The notes: generated by a model not told the origin, from the sequence alone. A DNA stretch of 38,498 nt from Chlorokybus atmophyticus (GCA_009103225.1 RHPI01001507.1:12165-50662), one strand, 5' to 3'; positions 9,201-24,005 are shown, counted from the stretch's first letter. Translations and numbers: made by a program.

Positions 9201-12200
9201 CTGCCACCAACTAATGTTGCATATGCTGGCTGCATTAACGTCCATTGCAACCAACCACTGGTTTTGGCAAGCCTTGGCAAGCCCGCATGACCTGTATATA
9301 GAGTTGGAACGTGCAATATTGCTGGCTATGGCAGCTTTTGTTTATTTGAGAACGAGACATCATTACTGCTTTGCAAAACACAATTCAACCAAGTCAGGAG
9401 CGCAAAAGGTTGGAAGGGACTTCGAGCAATATCAACTGCTCGAAGTTGCTACTTGAATAGCAGATGTCAGGGCCCTGCAACCATTAGTGCATGACAAGCT
9501 ACATTTGAACAATGCACACGTGACATCCTCAACACGCATGGCCATGTTGTTTTGCACAGCTCTGCTGCAGCTGAAAGAAGCATTGGCACCACAAGCAGTG
9601 CAGAGGTGTGCTGGTGAGCTAAACCGTTAAGCTGCAATATTGCATCAAATTGGCAAAGACACTACTTACAGGGTAAGCTTTACTGACATTTTGGTTAAAC
9701 TTCCATCTGGGCACAACGCACCAAACCACGTGAATGCGCTAAGATTATGCCCGGGCATAGGCAGCGCAGCAACATATAGAGCAACACTTGCCACTTCCCA
9801 ACATCGGTAAGAGGACGCTGCTACTTGGTGCACCTGCCCTTCAACCCGCACCACACTCTGCGCAAGCTGTTGCCTGCTAGGCCGCCCGCTTTTGATTACG
9901 TCGCCCGTGACAGCTGCTCCCAGGCGGCGGCATGATCGTCGCCGCCTCCCACACCATCAACATCTGCTGCGGCAGCAACCATTGCCCACGCCGTGGACCA
10001 CCACACTGACATGTGACAGTAAGCATGCTGCAGCTGTGTTGTGGACGGCGGTGGCGGTGGCGGAAGGCAAGCATGCCTGCTGCTTGGCTGTGGATGTTGT
10101 GGGTGGCACGGGCATGGCCAGCGGGTGCTGCGGCGGGATGAGCCTCGCTGTCATGTAGGGCTGCGAAGACAAGACAGCGGATAGCAGCAGGACCAGTTAG
10201 TCCACCTCGTTGATTGGTATGCCATCAACCTAGTGCACTGCTTCATCCGCTTTGTCGCACAGCTCATAAACTGTTTGTAAGACACATGCATTTGCGAAGC
10301 TGCACATGTCACAAACCTGTTGGCATGACAACATGTGACACACGCAACTTACACACATGTATTGTGCCACATGTCGCACCCCAACCGACCAGCACACTAG
10401 TCAGCTTATGTCACTCCTACAGGAGTGACTAGCTAGCCGTGCATTGTTGCAGGTACAATAGCAACGAGACGAGTAGTCTCTTGCAGACACTACGTTTGGG
10501 GCTGGGCTTAAGCCTCTTTGCTGCAACATTTATGTGCGGCCTGTGCTGCACGTGCTTGTGCGGATTCTGAGCTACTTGCTCTACATAAAAGTGCTGCATG
10601 TGTCGTCTCCTTTTAGAACTGTGCTCTTGAAGCAGACTGCTGACCACGCATTGCATGTTTTGAATCAAAGAGCCAGAGCCGCACTGCAGGGGAGTGTGAT
10701 TGGACCAAGCATACGCACAATCTTCTCATATATGTTGGCTCGCAGTTGATGCACAACCACTTACAGCTTTCATGCATGCGCTGGCAACGTAATAGGGAAG
10801 CTAAGAACACGAATATATGCAAGAGCAATGTTGCGCAATCCGTGTCCATGCATGTTTGATGAGTTACTGGTTTATCCAATGCCATGGTGAACTCTTGACA
10901 ACATGTTCCTGCTGCAGCAGCGCATGGATCAGTTGGTTGGTGCACGCGACTGAGTGAAGTTTCAGCTTCCATAGTGACATCCAATATGGGAGCAACCTGC
11001 CTCCTCCAGCACTCTCCATGCACCGTGTTAAAGATCAAGGCTGATGAGACCTAACACACAAGCACATGCCAGTGGCTTGTCGCAAGCTCTGCTCTTGTAA
11101 ACACACTGGGTGTAATTTGATGGTGACTGTTTGCCAGTGCAAGCCCCGGCATTTTCACATGCACTTGGCCAAAGAACTACCACAACCAAAGTTTGCAACA
11201 CCACGGTTGTACCACTCCATGTACAAGTGAGCTGCTGCATGGCACTATATGTGCGTGCGTGTGCGTGTGCTTGTGCGTGTGCGTGTGTGTGTGCGTGAGA
11301 TGTGTCTTCCTGCTGCTCGTGTATGCAATATTAATCAATGTCAGCAAAGCTCACACAACAAAGATGATTCAACAGGCGGAGACAGCATGCTTATATTGCA
11401 GAGCTTTCACTTATCACATGCAACGCAGCTCTTAACGATCAGGATGGCAGCAATACGGTGAGGTGCTTGGCGCAACACTTATGTCGATGTAAACCGCTGC
11501 AACCTCTTGGCTTGCTGTCAACTATTGCCAACTGATATGTTCGCTTTCAAGTTGCCAATAAGAAAGAGGGGGGCCCCGCCTTTGCCTCTATGATCAGAGA
11601 TTGAGCAAAATGCTATGGCCCAGATCTGGCACGGTATATCTTTTTCTTTATGCCGAATGGAAACGTGAGTGAGACATGGGAGGAGCAGGTCAATATTTCG
11701 CAAGCACACCGAGATTAAACGACAAATACATGAAGTATGCAGAACGGTTGAACTTCGATGGTTCTTGATTGTGATCAATATACTTGTCCCGACCGAAGCA
11801 AAAGTTGTTTCCTGGTGCAAGCACGGCCAGAATGGCCTGGCCTGAACTTATTAAGCGATTTTTAAGAGTCTTGGAGTAAACATGTTGAAGCTTAAATTAC
11901 TGTAGAGCATCAGCGATGCGGAACTTGTCACCATGTTGCACTACAATTCTCGACTAATAAAGCGGTCACTGGTGCTTTAGCAGCAAAAGTTGTTTACTGG
12001 CAGGCATTCTTGGCGTTGGCCCATGCACAGGTGATCCAATTAGTAAAATGCTGCGCGGACTTTCATGGACACATATGAATTGTATGGGCGGCAGGGGCCT
12101 TGCAATGCAGCTGTTTCCGTACAATCCAAATGTGGTTGTTCGGATGTTATGCGAGTTGAGAGACGCTGTAAGCGGTTAGCAACCGAATCGGCAATGCAGA

Positions 12201-12680
12201 GCGTGGCACATCGACGATGTCAATATGGGGGAGGTTTTTAATTTGCTGAAATGGCGTGTTAGATCATTTGTTGTTCCGTTGGCAGCAAGAATTTCGTATA
12301 GCAATCTCATCAGCTCTGCACTGTCTTGCAGCATAATGGCAAGAAACATTTTCAGAGTTTAATTAATCGCCAAAGAAGCTTGAGACGCGTCACAAGTGCG
12401 ACGGGGCGGCTGTGCTACTTAGGACCACCAAGCATTGAGGCGAACGCTGCACCGGCGTCAGCACGAGCGGGTGCTGGGCGTGATCGTGGTGACGAGGGTA
12501 GCGAACAGCAGCAACCGCGAGACGACAACATCGCATTGACGCTGAGGTGGTGATGTGTGCGGTGCGTAGGGACGTATGCTGCGGGACATGTGAGGTGTGA
12601 GAGGTGTGGTGATAATGAGCAACGTGCGTTGCGACGGCACTAATGTACATTTGTGTATGAAAGATTACCAATGTTACGTG
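9200..12680 (+). repeat. Large repeat family, copy A
   Basis: Three blocks in fixed order define the unit. P (about 9310-10460) has LAxAAL-type coding remnants and GGCAAGCATGC-rich DNA. Q (about 10500-11450) has the run GTTGTACCACTCCATGTACAAGTGAGC. R (about 11520-12640) holds the best-preserved coding segments. All three recur in copy B in the same order and in copies C and D inverted. Identity is low enough that the copies must be old. A small inverted repeat (arms 9419-9428 and 9437-9446) is private to this copy. Confidence 0.75.
11540..12383 (+). pseudogene. Unknown protein family, copy A
   Basis: The product is not recognised. Segments in order are KEGGPAFASMIRD-stop-AKCYGPDLA (TGA at 11602-11604 where copies B and C have CGA), then MLKLKLL-stop-SISDAELVTMLHYN from 11882 (TAG at 11903-11905), then GGRGLAMQLFPYNPNVVVRM near 12090. 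The C-terminal IAKEA ends with a TGA at 12381-12383, at the same place as copies B and D. Against copy B, the 42 nt at 11906-11947 show four synonymous codon changes and one replaced codon, which points to past selection on a protein. The frame is now shattered. Confidence 0.6.
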
Positions 12681-13200
12681 CAAGGGCCATTAAGACACAG
12701 CCCGCGTGGGTGATTACTGCATGCATGCTTCGTATGACTAACATGGTGGGCTAATAGGTAGACATTAGACTTAGTGCTAGCCCGACGGTGAGCTACATCA
12801 TGATTGCATGGCAGTGTGCTTGTGAGCACACTATACATTCGGACTTGATGGCATGCCTTGTTGTACACTACGCATGCGGAATGAATGGCATACCCCATTT
12901 GTATACTAGCATCGAGCACATCACATAGCCACATAACTTAAGTAAGGCATGGGCAAAAATTTCCAAACATGTGCTCGTAGCCTCATTGCATGCAAGTGCA
13001 TTGAAGCGCAGTAGAGCACTGTCAATAGGCGGTCGCACCATTATACCAGTCAACCGTCGAGTAGTACATCAGCTTGGGCCAGAATTGTTGGCAGTAATAG
13101 CCAAGATTGATTGGCAAGGAAAGTCAGCAAAAACAAGGGGAGGGGCGATGGTAAACCATACTGTATTGTGTTGTGCCAATTAGTGTTGCCAAGGTGAATA
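12681..13200. other. Spacer between copies A and B
   Basis: No homology to the repeat blocks or to the other spacers was noticed and no gene is supported. Confidence 0.45.
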
Positions 13201-13241
13201 TGTCACACATACAAGTCTTACCAAAACCTGTATGTGTGACA
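13201..13241. repeat. 13-bp inverted repeat at the start of copy B
   Basis: TGTCACACATACA (13201-13213) is the exact reverse complement of 13229-13241. It borders the 5' edge of copy B and could be a terminal repeat or an RNA hairpin. Confidence 0.6.
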
Positions 13242-15279
13242 CATTGCGTAGCGCACAATGACGCTGGCTGTGGCAGCTCTGGCGACGCGAGCACGAGACA
13301 TCATTACTAATTGGCGAACTACAACCAAGTTAGCAAGTCACGCACGCAAGAGGTTGGAAGAGACTTCCAGCAAGTTTAAGTGGATACTACAACAGCAGCT
13401 GTCAGCGCCCTGCAACCAGAAGTGCGTGGCAAGCTGCGGTTGACAATGCACATGTACATTATTCGCCACGCAAGGCCACAATGTCTCGCAGCTTGGCTAC
13501 AGCTGTAAGAAGCAGTGGCTCTGCAAGCAGTGTTGCAATATACTGGCACTACCAGCACATTGCTGCAATCTGAGAGCTTGAAGTGTCAGCTACCAAGCTG
13601 CAACGTCAAGCTCTCCTAGTGCAGCGGGGTGGCGATCACTACTCACAGGCATGCTAACTTAATCTTACCGGACACAATACGCTAAGAACAGAATGCTGAC
13701 GCTTGTGCCTGGGCAGAGGCAGCGCAGAGCAGACAAGGGTACGAAGCGCTGTTCCAGCCGCTGCCAACAGCATACCACTAAGTGAACGGTGCTATTAACG
13801 CAGCTGCTGCTTGTAGCCCGCACCACACTCTGCGCAAGCTGCTTCCTCCTCCGCCCGCTCCTGAGGGCAATGGCCATACCAGCTACTCCCAAGCGGCGGC
13901 ATGCTTGACGCCACCTCCCACACCATCCGACACCAGCTGCCGCAGCAACCACCGCCACCGCTTATGCCCGGTTAACGCCACTAACATGTGATAGCAAGCA
14001 TGCTGCTGCTGCTGTGTTGTTAGCAGCGTCGGTGTTGTGGGCGGCGTTGGCGTTGGCGGGAGGCAAGCATGTCATCCACCTGGCTGTGGGTGTGATGAAC
14101 GCTACGGGCATGCCCAGCGGGGGCGGCGCTGAATGAGGCCCGCAGGCATGCAGGGCCTGCCTTAATGATAGCGGACAGCTGCAGCAGCAGCAACATAACC
14201 AGGCAATCTTTAGTTCAGTGGTATGCTATGCAACCGGAATTGCTGCTGTCACTACTGTGGCATGCTTGAGTAATTTAGTTGCGCAGGTCGAAGTGCTTGT
14301 GTGACACGCAGTTTGCGAGGCATTGCGTGACGAATGCAGCTTACATACATGTCTTGTATGCTGCATGTGTCGCAAGTCAACAGACCAGCTAACTTGTTAG
14401 CTTATGTTTGTCAATCCTATTTGCATGCAGCGCTATTGTTGCGCACTTGAAGGCAGTTCGACGAGTGGTCTCTTACAGTCAATACACTTTGCTGCATGCG
14501 AGTGTTGTTGCAACAGACTGCGGCCTTTCCTGCTGTGACACGCTGTACTGCACTGCCTATTGCATGTTATTTGCTTTTCCTCTTAACTTGCGAGCTCTCG
14601 GAGTAGACCTCCTGACCAAGCTTCGCGGATCAGTCGATGGGCAAGGCCACTGCAGTGGAGTGCAATTCACGTAACACAATTGTAAGTTGCTCACTTGTGT
14701 TTCTCTGCAGCACATTCACGCCCTGCATGGATTAGCTAGTTGGTCCGCTGCAATTGGGAAGCTGCAGCTCACCTTCTGCGAACACTTCCAACATACGAGC
14801 AACCTGCCTCATCCGGCACGCTCCGTGCAGCTTGTCAAAGATCAAGCCTAGTAGAAACCAACAAGCCTTGCTGAGCAAAAGCCAATTGCTTGTTGCAAAC
14901 TCAATTTTTGCCAACCAATTAGTGTGTGGCTTGATGCTGATTGTCTCGATGTTGCTTGTTTGCAGTGCCGTTGCCGGCGTTGTCGTGTGCACATGGCCAC
15001 AACGACAAACAAAAATGCCACAGTCAGAGTCGCAACACTGCGGTTGTACCACTCCATATACAAGTGAGCAGTTGCACGGTATTGTCACACCATGTGCCTT
15101 CGTGCTCGTGCACTGTTTGCCCAATGTCGGCACAGCTCACAACAAGTTCTTAATTTTCAGCAGGCACAGACATCGCATCAATGTTGCATAACAATTGCAC
15201 ATGACATGCAGCACAACTCTTAATGACAAGGCTAAGAGCAACACGGTGAGCTGCTTGGCGTGAGCAGTATCGCTGATAG

Positions 15280-16725
15280 AAAATGGCCCCCCAACAGTTT
15301 AGCTTTGACCACAACTTGGTTATACATTCAGCTATAACTTAGTTGGGTATCCAGTAGCAACCAAGGTACTGGTTTCTACCTCTTTTCCTACCTTAGTCAC
15401 AACTTAGTTTAATATCCAGCAATTATTAAGGAAGTAGTTAGTGTGCATTAAGTTCGGTATCCGTCTTTCCTTGAAATTAAATATAGCCACTTCCTTTAAT
15501 ATTAGGTTACATCACGCATTAAGAGGATTAATCTTAATGCGATATTATGGCCGCAATCCGCGGCAAAAACCCAAATATGCAGTATTGACATTGGTTTTAC
15601 ACTAGCGATAATCGAATCTGCGCGAAAAAGTTTGCCGAGGTTAATAATGAACGACCCAACACCTACGCATTGACTAGCTAGACCACGACGACATGAGACG
15701 CGAAAAAAGGTGATTGCTAAGCAAACATCTTACTACTGGCTCCGTCAGTTGTCTAACGTGCCCGATGTATTGCATTCATGTTTACGCAATGCATGTGTCA
15801 CGCGACACACGCACGACGGTTGCATACAGAAGCATTACCGGTAAACAGTACTGACAGGAGTATACAGTTGTTTATTATAATATATTATGTGCATACGTAA
15901 CGATATAAAAAGACATGTTACATGTGTATACTATGCGAATTACTGTAGGCACAGCGATAAACAACTTATTTTAATGGAACAGCTAAACACCGGTAGGTGT
16001 TAAAATAAGTTGTTGGTCTGCGGTTGGCATGGGGACTTGGACCTGAGTTAGCGACGCTAAGCATCCAGATACAGCATTTGTTGTAGGGCAGGATGTTGCC
16101 ATAAACTCCTTGTATCACCCACCACTAGCAGTTTGCGCCGGTGCATTGATGATTGATAGAGTGGTCAATGACCACTGTTCATAGTATGCTGCGTCATAAG
16201 TCAAGTACCAGGTAGGCCGCGGGCACGCCTGTAAATACTGAAGCACCTACAGGCAAGTTTGGACCGGCGATAAACTGATGATCAGGTGGCAAATGATTTA
16301 CAGCAGTTATAATAGTGCGGTGTAGCGACCGACGTTACAACTTTATGACTGCTAGATTCATGCATTAATAACTAAATCAATCACGGTCGCAACAAGGATT
16401 TGTATTGGCCATTGTTTTTACCTCAATGCGTTGTAACATAAACACCATGTTTTTAACGGCGTAAGGAAAGTGGTCAATATATCAATAGACATTTGTACAG
16501 GTATTGGTCACGATCATGTTTGTTGACAATTGCAACGCCCGGTCCCCAATGTTGTTGCAAATCTAATACAGACTATGCGACCGGCCAATGGCCGCTTGTG
16601 ACAGTATTTAACTTGTATAAGAATCTAGCTATAAATCAATTAAGGATCTTGGAAATCCCTAACAAACTTTGCACGGAATCTCAAATGAAGTTGGGGATCC
16701 AGCCTGACTTGCCGAAACCCATTTT
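15280..16725. mobile_element. Insertion inside copy B, identity unknown
   Basis: This block is absent between Q and R in copies A, C and D. It is AT-rich, has no frame above about 80 codons with protein character, and contains repeated AACTTAGTTxxGTATCCAG motifs (15345-15465). It also holds an inverted repeat at 15960-16014. Without terminal repeats or a clear target duplication, I can only say that it behaves like an insertion. Confidence 0.5.
15960..16014. repeat. 15-bp inverted repeat with nested hairpin
   Basis: AACAACTTATTTTAA (15960-15974) is the exact complement of 16000-16014. The 25-nt interior contains AACACC-GGTA-GGTGTT, so a nested stem can form. Confidence 0.7.
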
Positions 16726-16749
16726 TACCAGTGTATATTGATGTTGTCA

Positions 16750-17672
16750 ACCTCAACTTTTAGGTATTTTGTTAACTGGTATATCTGCTTTTGCACAATT
16801 TGCCAGCAAGATAGAGGGGGGGCCAGCCTTTGCCCGCATGGTCAGAAAACGAGCAAAACGCTATGCGCCAGTTCTGGCAGGGTTTGTCTCTTCCATCGCA
16901 ACGAGTGGATACATTGTAGAGATTAGGGAGGAGAAGGTCCGTGTTCCGCAACCGCAGCGAGCATGAACGACAAAAACGAGGTATGCTGAACAATTGAACT
17001 TCAACACTTCTTGATAGTGATTAGTATACCTGTCCCCACAGATGCACAAGTTGTTTCCTTGTGCAATCACGATAAAAATGGCCACACCTGAACTAAACTT
17101 TTGAAGTGTGATGCTGAGGGTTTCGCATCAAACATGTTGGAGCTGAAAGCACTGTCGAGCATAAGTGACGATGAACTTGTCACCATGCTGCACTACAATC
17201 CTGTTCTTCTGGCACTGTCATTGGACATTGTGGCTGAGAAATTTGCTTTGATTAATGGGCTTTTTTTGCAACTGACCGTGCACAAATGGTCCATCTGCTT
17301 AACTGCCCGGACTTGCTTTACCGCACTGCTTTCTTGAGCAGCAAGCTTCAGACTTTCGTAGACATATCTGAGTCTTATTACCCAGGCAGCAGGGGCCTTG
17401 CAATGCGGCTTTTTTTGAGCAATCCAAGGGTGGTTGTTCGGATGTGGCGTGAGGGCGTTGAGTGGTTAAGAAGCGACTTCAGCATTGTGGAGCGCAGCAC
17501 GTTGACATTGCCAACTTTGCGGCAGGCTTTAACTCGCGCGAATAGCGTGTTAGACCGCGTTGTTCGGTCAGCAGCATGAAATTCAAATGACAGCTTTATA
17601 CTCTTTGAATTGTTCCGCAACCCCATGGTGAGAAAGGCTTTCAAAGTTTGGTCAATAGCAAAAGAAGCTTAA
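16750..17672 (+). pseudogene. Unknown protein family, copy B (best preserved)
   Basis: The product is not recognised. One open segment runs from about 16769: FAQFASKIEGGPAFARMVRK, then RAKRYAPVLAGF and SSIATSGYI. A frame change near 16935 then recovers FRNRSEHERQKRG. A second segment from ATG 17134 reads MLELKALSSISDDELVTMLH, ALSLDIVAEK, then, after a frame change near 17335, SRGLAMRLFLSNPRVVVRM, SIVERST and RQAL...VLDRVV. After a further break, VWSIAKEA ends at TAA 17670-17672. No transmembrane or signal segment is obvious. The 13 codons VRKRAKRYAPVLA (16841-16879) differ from copy C by three synonymous changes only. Confidence 0.65.
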
Positions 17673-17990
17673 AAAGGAGCGCCACAAGTGCAGCGGCGCC
17701 GGTGCCGCCGGGACTGCCAACCATTAAGGCGGATGCTGCAATGGCATTGGTATGAGCGGGTTGCTGGCGTCATTGACCACTCTTCATGTGATAAGAGAAG
17801 CAAGGGATCGGCTGCAACATCAATTGGACGATGGCGGGGTGACGTTGAGGGTGGTGTGATGTGTGCAATATTTCAAAGATGTATGATGTGCAACATGTGT
17901 GGTGTGAGATATGTTATGTGATAGCGAGCGGCGTGCATTATGGCAGTGCTAATGTACATTTGTGTGTAAAGGATGAACAATGTCGTTGCA

Positions 17991-19154
17991 AGTGCAAGCG
18001 CTTGCTAACACCTAGCTCAGTCACACAACTTGCTGTAGGGTAGGGGCAACATCTGTGTTGGGTTTAAGATTTTCATGGGGACTTGGTAGTTGTTCTTTCC
18101 TATTAGGCTATGGTCATCAAGCTAAAGGATCACAATGACCACGAATTTGCACCCGGTGCCACAACAGGTTGTGTTTGCAACTTGAACCCATGATGTGCCC
18201 ACTAGCAGGCACAAAGGGTAGCAAGCGTCGCAGCAATGGCAGCGGTTGGTACAAGTTTCTGCAATTAAACTTGTGTCGTGCGGCACGGTAATGGCACAAG
18301 TTCTTCGTTTTGCGGCGATTGACGCTGAATTGCGGCGCTGGCTGCCTTCTTCACCATCACACGAGCTCAACATGCCAAAAGCTTATCACGAGCAGTAACA
18401 ATGATGTAAGCCCGCATAATAGGGGGATTTCGGGAGTTTTAACAACGTATGACGTCTACCATACCAGTTGTTACTAAGTTTGGGGATATGGTTGCTACCA
18501 CAATTGCCTTATTGATCGTAATGACCACAATAATCAACTACCATAGCCTGACTTGCAATGTCTGAGCCAGGCTTGAACTATAATAGCAGGCAACACTTTT
18601 GTCTTATGCGACGACATGTGCATTGCTTATGTCGTAAAGTATAACACGAGATGGGCCATCAGTACTTTGTTACGCTTTTATTAATGCGATGTACTAACCA
18701 CTCTTGGTTAAGTCGCCGCCGTATCGATTTCGTTTATTGGTCCATTGAAATTACACCTACGGTTGATTGAAGTATTATTGCAACACGGGTCGGTGTAAGC
18801 TCAAGGCAATAGACATGGTAATGACAACAAAGCGCTACGCGCGCACACACGTGTGTACACAGCAACTTTTGCAATGATGTTAACGAATTGAATAAGCACA
18901 AGTGATATGATGCACATCATTAAACTCTTATCAATCGCACAAAATAGTGTATCTTGGAACTTACACACTGAATATCAATGTAACCAACATTGCACACACA
19001 ATCTATTAGCATAATTTAACGTTTAAAAGCATTCACTGAATTGCGTGTTATTCGTAATCACATAATCAAGCAACCACTAAGTTAGCTTTGTACCATGCTT
19101 AAACATTTAACGATTTATCGTATTTACCGGTTCACAATGCCCCCCTATCAACAT

Positions 19155-19157
<3 letters not shown>
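17991..19157. other. Non-coding spacer
   Basis: AT-rich in its second half. No coding frame with protein character and no RNA gene was identified. Confidence 0.5.

Positions 19158-19231
<74 letters not shown>
19158..19231. repeat. Poly(C) run of 74
   Basis: An uninterrupted C run followed by an ambiguous base at 19232. The true length is doubtful because such runs are poorly resolved by sequencing. Confidence 0.85.
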
Positions 19232-19413
19232 NTACGCTGATTAACTGTGTGCGACCGTCTGTAACGTAATCCATTACGAAAAAATGTGTAACACGACAGT
19301 AACTCAAGTTTAACTTATTGCAACTTATGCATAACCGTGAAGCAAGGAGGGCATTATATACGAGAAGAGGGCATAATACAGCCTAGCAATGTGGCCCCCT
19401 TAAAATTTCTGAA

Positions 19414-19438
19414 GGGGGGGGGGGGGGGGGNGGGGGGG
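19414..19438. repeat. Poly(G) run with one ambiguous base
   Basis: G 19414-19430, N 19431, G 19432-19438. It faces the poly(C) run 180 bp away, giving inverted homopolymer arms. CCCCCTT (about 19394-19401) also lies just before the G run. Confidence 0.85.
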
Positions 19439-19683
19439 TGTAATAGGAGGGCACACATGACTGGTAAATACGGTTCATAGTTACATAACTTCAACATGTA
19501 AAAGTGATAATGTCTATTGCATTTGAAATGTTGAAATGTTACTTGCGACTGCATTTAATGATCACATACAGGATAGGCTATACAAAGGATGCACACATAA
19601 AGCGTACGACTACAACCTGTACGCTTGTATGCAGACTGCGCTGTGTATTATATAAAGTAGTAATATGATTGATAAATGAGGAA

Positions 19684-21524
<1,841 letters not shown>

Positions 21525-23106
21525 ATGGCCGCAATGATGCCGGCAGCGGCCCTCATAGCATCCCCCGAACCAACCGCGCCAGACACTCCCTCATCTTACC
21601 ACATCCACTCCTCCCACCAGGTAATGCATTCAGCCACAGAAGCACAAGTCTATGCACGCACACTCACAACAAACACATGCGTGTGTGCACACCTCTTGGG
21701 CACATACACACGCATGTTCACACAGACATACTCACACTCATACACACACAACAACTCACTTTACTCCATGAATGCAGTATGCGGCTGGGCGTCGTTCTCC
21801 TCCCATCATCCTCACGCCCTCCTCGTTCATCGACACTCCCGCCACGGGTTCGACAGCCACGTCCACCATCACATCCACAGTCACATCCGACAACACCAAC
21901 ACGCCTCTTCGGCCGCACTTGCGCCTCCCCGAGCGCTGCCTCCTTCGCTCCCGCAACAACAACTCCAACAATCCCAACCACAACATCGACAACCACCATC
22001 ACGCTCTCCAACACAACGCACCCTCCACGCCCACAACCTACATGTCCCACAGCACCACCATCCCCCCCATCCCCCGCACAACAACGAACACAGCTTCGCC
22101 ACACGTCCACATCCCCCTCCCCCCCTCCCCCCCCACTCCCCCCCTCACCTCCCCCACCTTTGACACACATTTGACACACGAAGCCCGTCTCACCCTCATG
22201 TCTGAAGCCCTACGTGGCGTGCGTCGCGCTGCGTTGGAGAGGTGTAAAGCCCTCGCGGGTGAGGTGAGGGTTGCGCGTGAGCGTGCGTCGAGGGCGGAAG
22301 CGGAGGCGAGGAGGGCCAAAGAGGCGGATAGGGCCAGACATATGGCGGAGATGGCGGCGAGACTTGAGGAAGAGAGGGCGCAACAGGCGGAGATACACGC
22401 GCTGAGAGCGGCGGACAGAGCGGAACGCACACGCGCAGACCTGGAAGCAACCAAGGTAGGGGTCATAGCACTGACGCACTTCCATTGCTTGGGTCCAGCC
22501 GTGTGTGTATGCGTATACACCCTGTTAGCCGTGCACAGGCAGCTACCCAATGCGTGTGTGCACAAGTGTGGACATACAGGCACACACAAGGACGTACTCC
22601 CACTGCACGTGCACACATGCACGCGCGGGCATGTGCATGCTTGGCCATGACTATGTGCATTTGCTCATGCTTATGAACACTTGGGCAGACGAATGTATGC
22701 ACACATACACCCGCACAAGTGTGCTTAGACACGCCACCACGTACTTACACTCATTCTCATGCAGGAGGAGTTGCGTCGTGCGATGGGTACGATCAAGTCC
22801 CTCGAGGAGTACGCTCGCGGTTTGGCTCAGCAGGCTGCCGACGCTGAGGCGCGCGCCGCCCACGCCGCCAGCGAGAATGCAGACCTGAGGAAAGAACTCG
22901 CTTCCCTCCGACGCCTTCGCACAACAACAACAACGCTCAAGTTGGACACGTCCTCGTGCGGGGCTATTAGTCAAGATGCGTGCTGCTCGCCACTCGCTTC
23001 GCCCACGGCAGCCACCGCGGTGAGTGTTGTGGTTGGGTATTTGATGTGGGGATGTAGTGTTGTTGTTGTTGTGTTGTGCTTATGATATTGTGTCATTTGG
23101 CAGTGA
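21525..23106 (+). CDS. Coiled-coil protein of unknown function, four coding exons
   Basis: Proposed exons are 21525-21620, 21778-22455, 22765-23019 and 23104-23106, all phase 0 with GT-AG introns, giving 343 codons. Residues 1 to about 160 are low complexity (Thr, Pro, His, Asn and Ser) with no domain. From about 166 to 325 comes a long Ala/Arg/Glu coiled coil (EALRGVRRAALERC ... RLEEERAQQAEIHALRAAD, then EELRRAMGTIKSLEEYARGL). The tail is Ser/Ala/Thr-rich.

The stop TGA is the first codon after the last intron. Reading through that intron instead adds a hydrophobic stretch ending at 23085. ATG 21525 is the first of three closely spaced ATGs after a likely acceptor. TGTAA at 23167-23171 is a likely polyadenylation signal. 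The gene converges on the release factor gene. A structural or scaffold role is a guess. Confidence 0.72.
22456..22764 (+). other. Intron with GTGTGC/CACACG repeats
   Basis: Donor AAG|GTAGGG and acceptor CATGCAG. The interior is dense in GTGTGTGC, GCACACA and CATGTGCATG, as in the release factor and transposase introns. The coiled-coil frame continues in phase on both sides. Confidence 0.7.
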
Positions 23107-23166
23107 GATGGCGTTCCAATGTTCTGGGTGAAGGGCAAACCACATATACATATACACAAATTAAGA

Positions 23167-23171
23167 TGTAA
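23167..23171 (+). terminator. TGTAA polyadenylation signal, coiled-coil gene
   Basis: TGTAA 61 bases behind the stop codon. TGTAA is the standard signal in chlorophyte nuclear genes. A second copy lies at 23330-23334. Confidence 0.5.
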
Positions 23172-24000
23172 CAGGGAGGAAGAATTGTTTCACGCGAGGC
23201 GTGGTGCGTGTTGTTGGCGTGCGCCCCCCTACACAGGTTACCGTGTACATTATCCTATCTTATACTGCACCCTTTGTAGTGCTGGTAGCGACAAAGTAGG
23301 AACACAAACTCAGTCGTTATTAGAAATAATGTAATATAGGTTTGTGTCCTAGGCAATAATCAAATATACAATGCCAGTTTGTGATGGTTGGTTTTTGCGG
23401 TGGTTGATTGACATAGCATGCATGCAACACTGTGTGCTTGATGCACGCAATCAGGCAACTGCTGGTTATATTAACTGGATCTGTTGTTACACAAGGTCAA
23501 GTTTTTGTCACGACAATCCCTTGTCTTTGCTATACTGATGTACTTGTGTGTGTGCTCTACCATTATGCGCCATCATTGCTCATTGATGATGCATGGTTGT
23601 CACACCGTTGCTGGGTGGCGCGAGCTTGGGCCTTAGTATATAGTCAAATGTACATGGTGTGTTCTGAGCATGATGTGTGCTGCTCATGTGTAAACAAACA
23701 CTGCATCAACTACATGGACATCACCATACGGTATGCTGCCCACCACGACCCTTCACTTGCAGAGCCAACCCCTGCCTGCTCTTACGATCCTTTACTTTGC
23801 TGCTCGAAACCCTGGGGATGTGTGTGCTGTTGTGGGTGTCAAAGCACATAAGACTGAGGACGGTATGCGATTCACATAAAGCAAACAACACTTGATTTTG
23901 CAAATGCCCAGACACGTACCACACGCCTGAGAGGTCGAAACACGGCTGCGCGCATACAGTCAACTGCACCGAATGAGGGCATGCTGTCCATACAGTACTA

Positions 24001-24005
24001 TTACA
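24001..24005 (-). terminator. TGTAA polyadenylation signal, release factor gene
   Basis: TGTAA on the minus strand, 33 bases behind the stop codon at 24038-24040. Confidence 0.55.

Larger units (their letters stand above)
13250..17990 (+). repeat. Large repeat family, copy B (interrupted)
   Basis: Block P is at 13256-14430, beginning with an open frame MTLAVAALATRARDII that aligns with LAVVALMTRVREIT in copy C. Block Q is at 14440-15270. A 1.45-kb insertion occupies about 15280-16725, and block R resumes at about 16730-17950. In copies C and D the sequence corresponding to the end of Q runs directly into the GATGTTGTCAAC motif that in B lies beyond the insertion. Confidence 0.75.

Noticed and set aside
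21677-22179. Pro/Thr-rich frame on plus and Gly/Val-rich frame on minus strand
   Set aside because: Both are alternative frames of the low-complexity part of coiled-coil exon 2. The frame continuing into the coiled coil across phase-0 introns is preferred.
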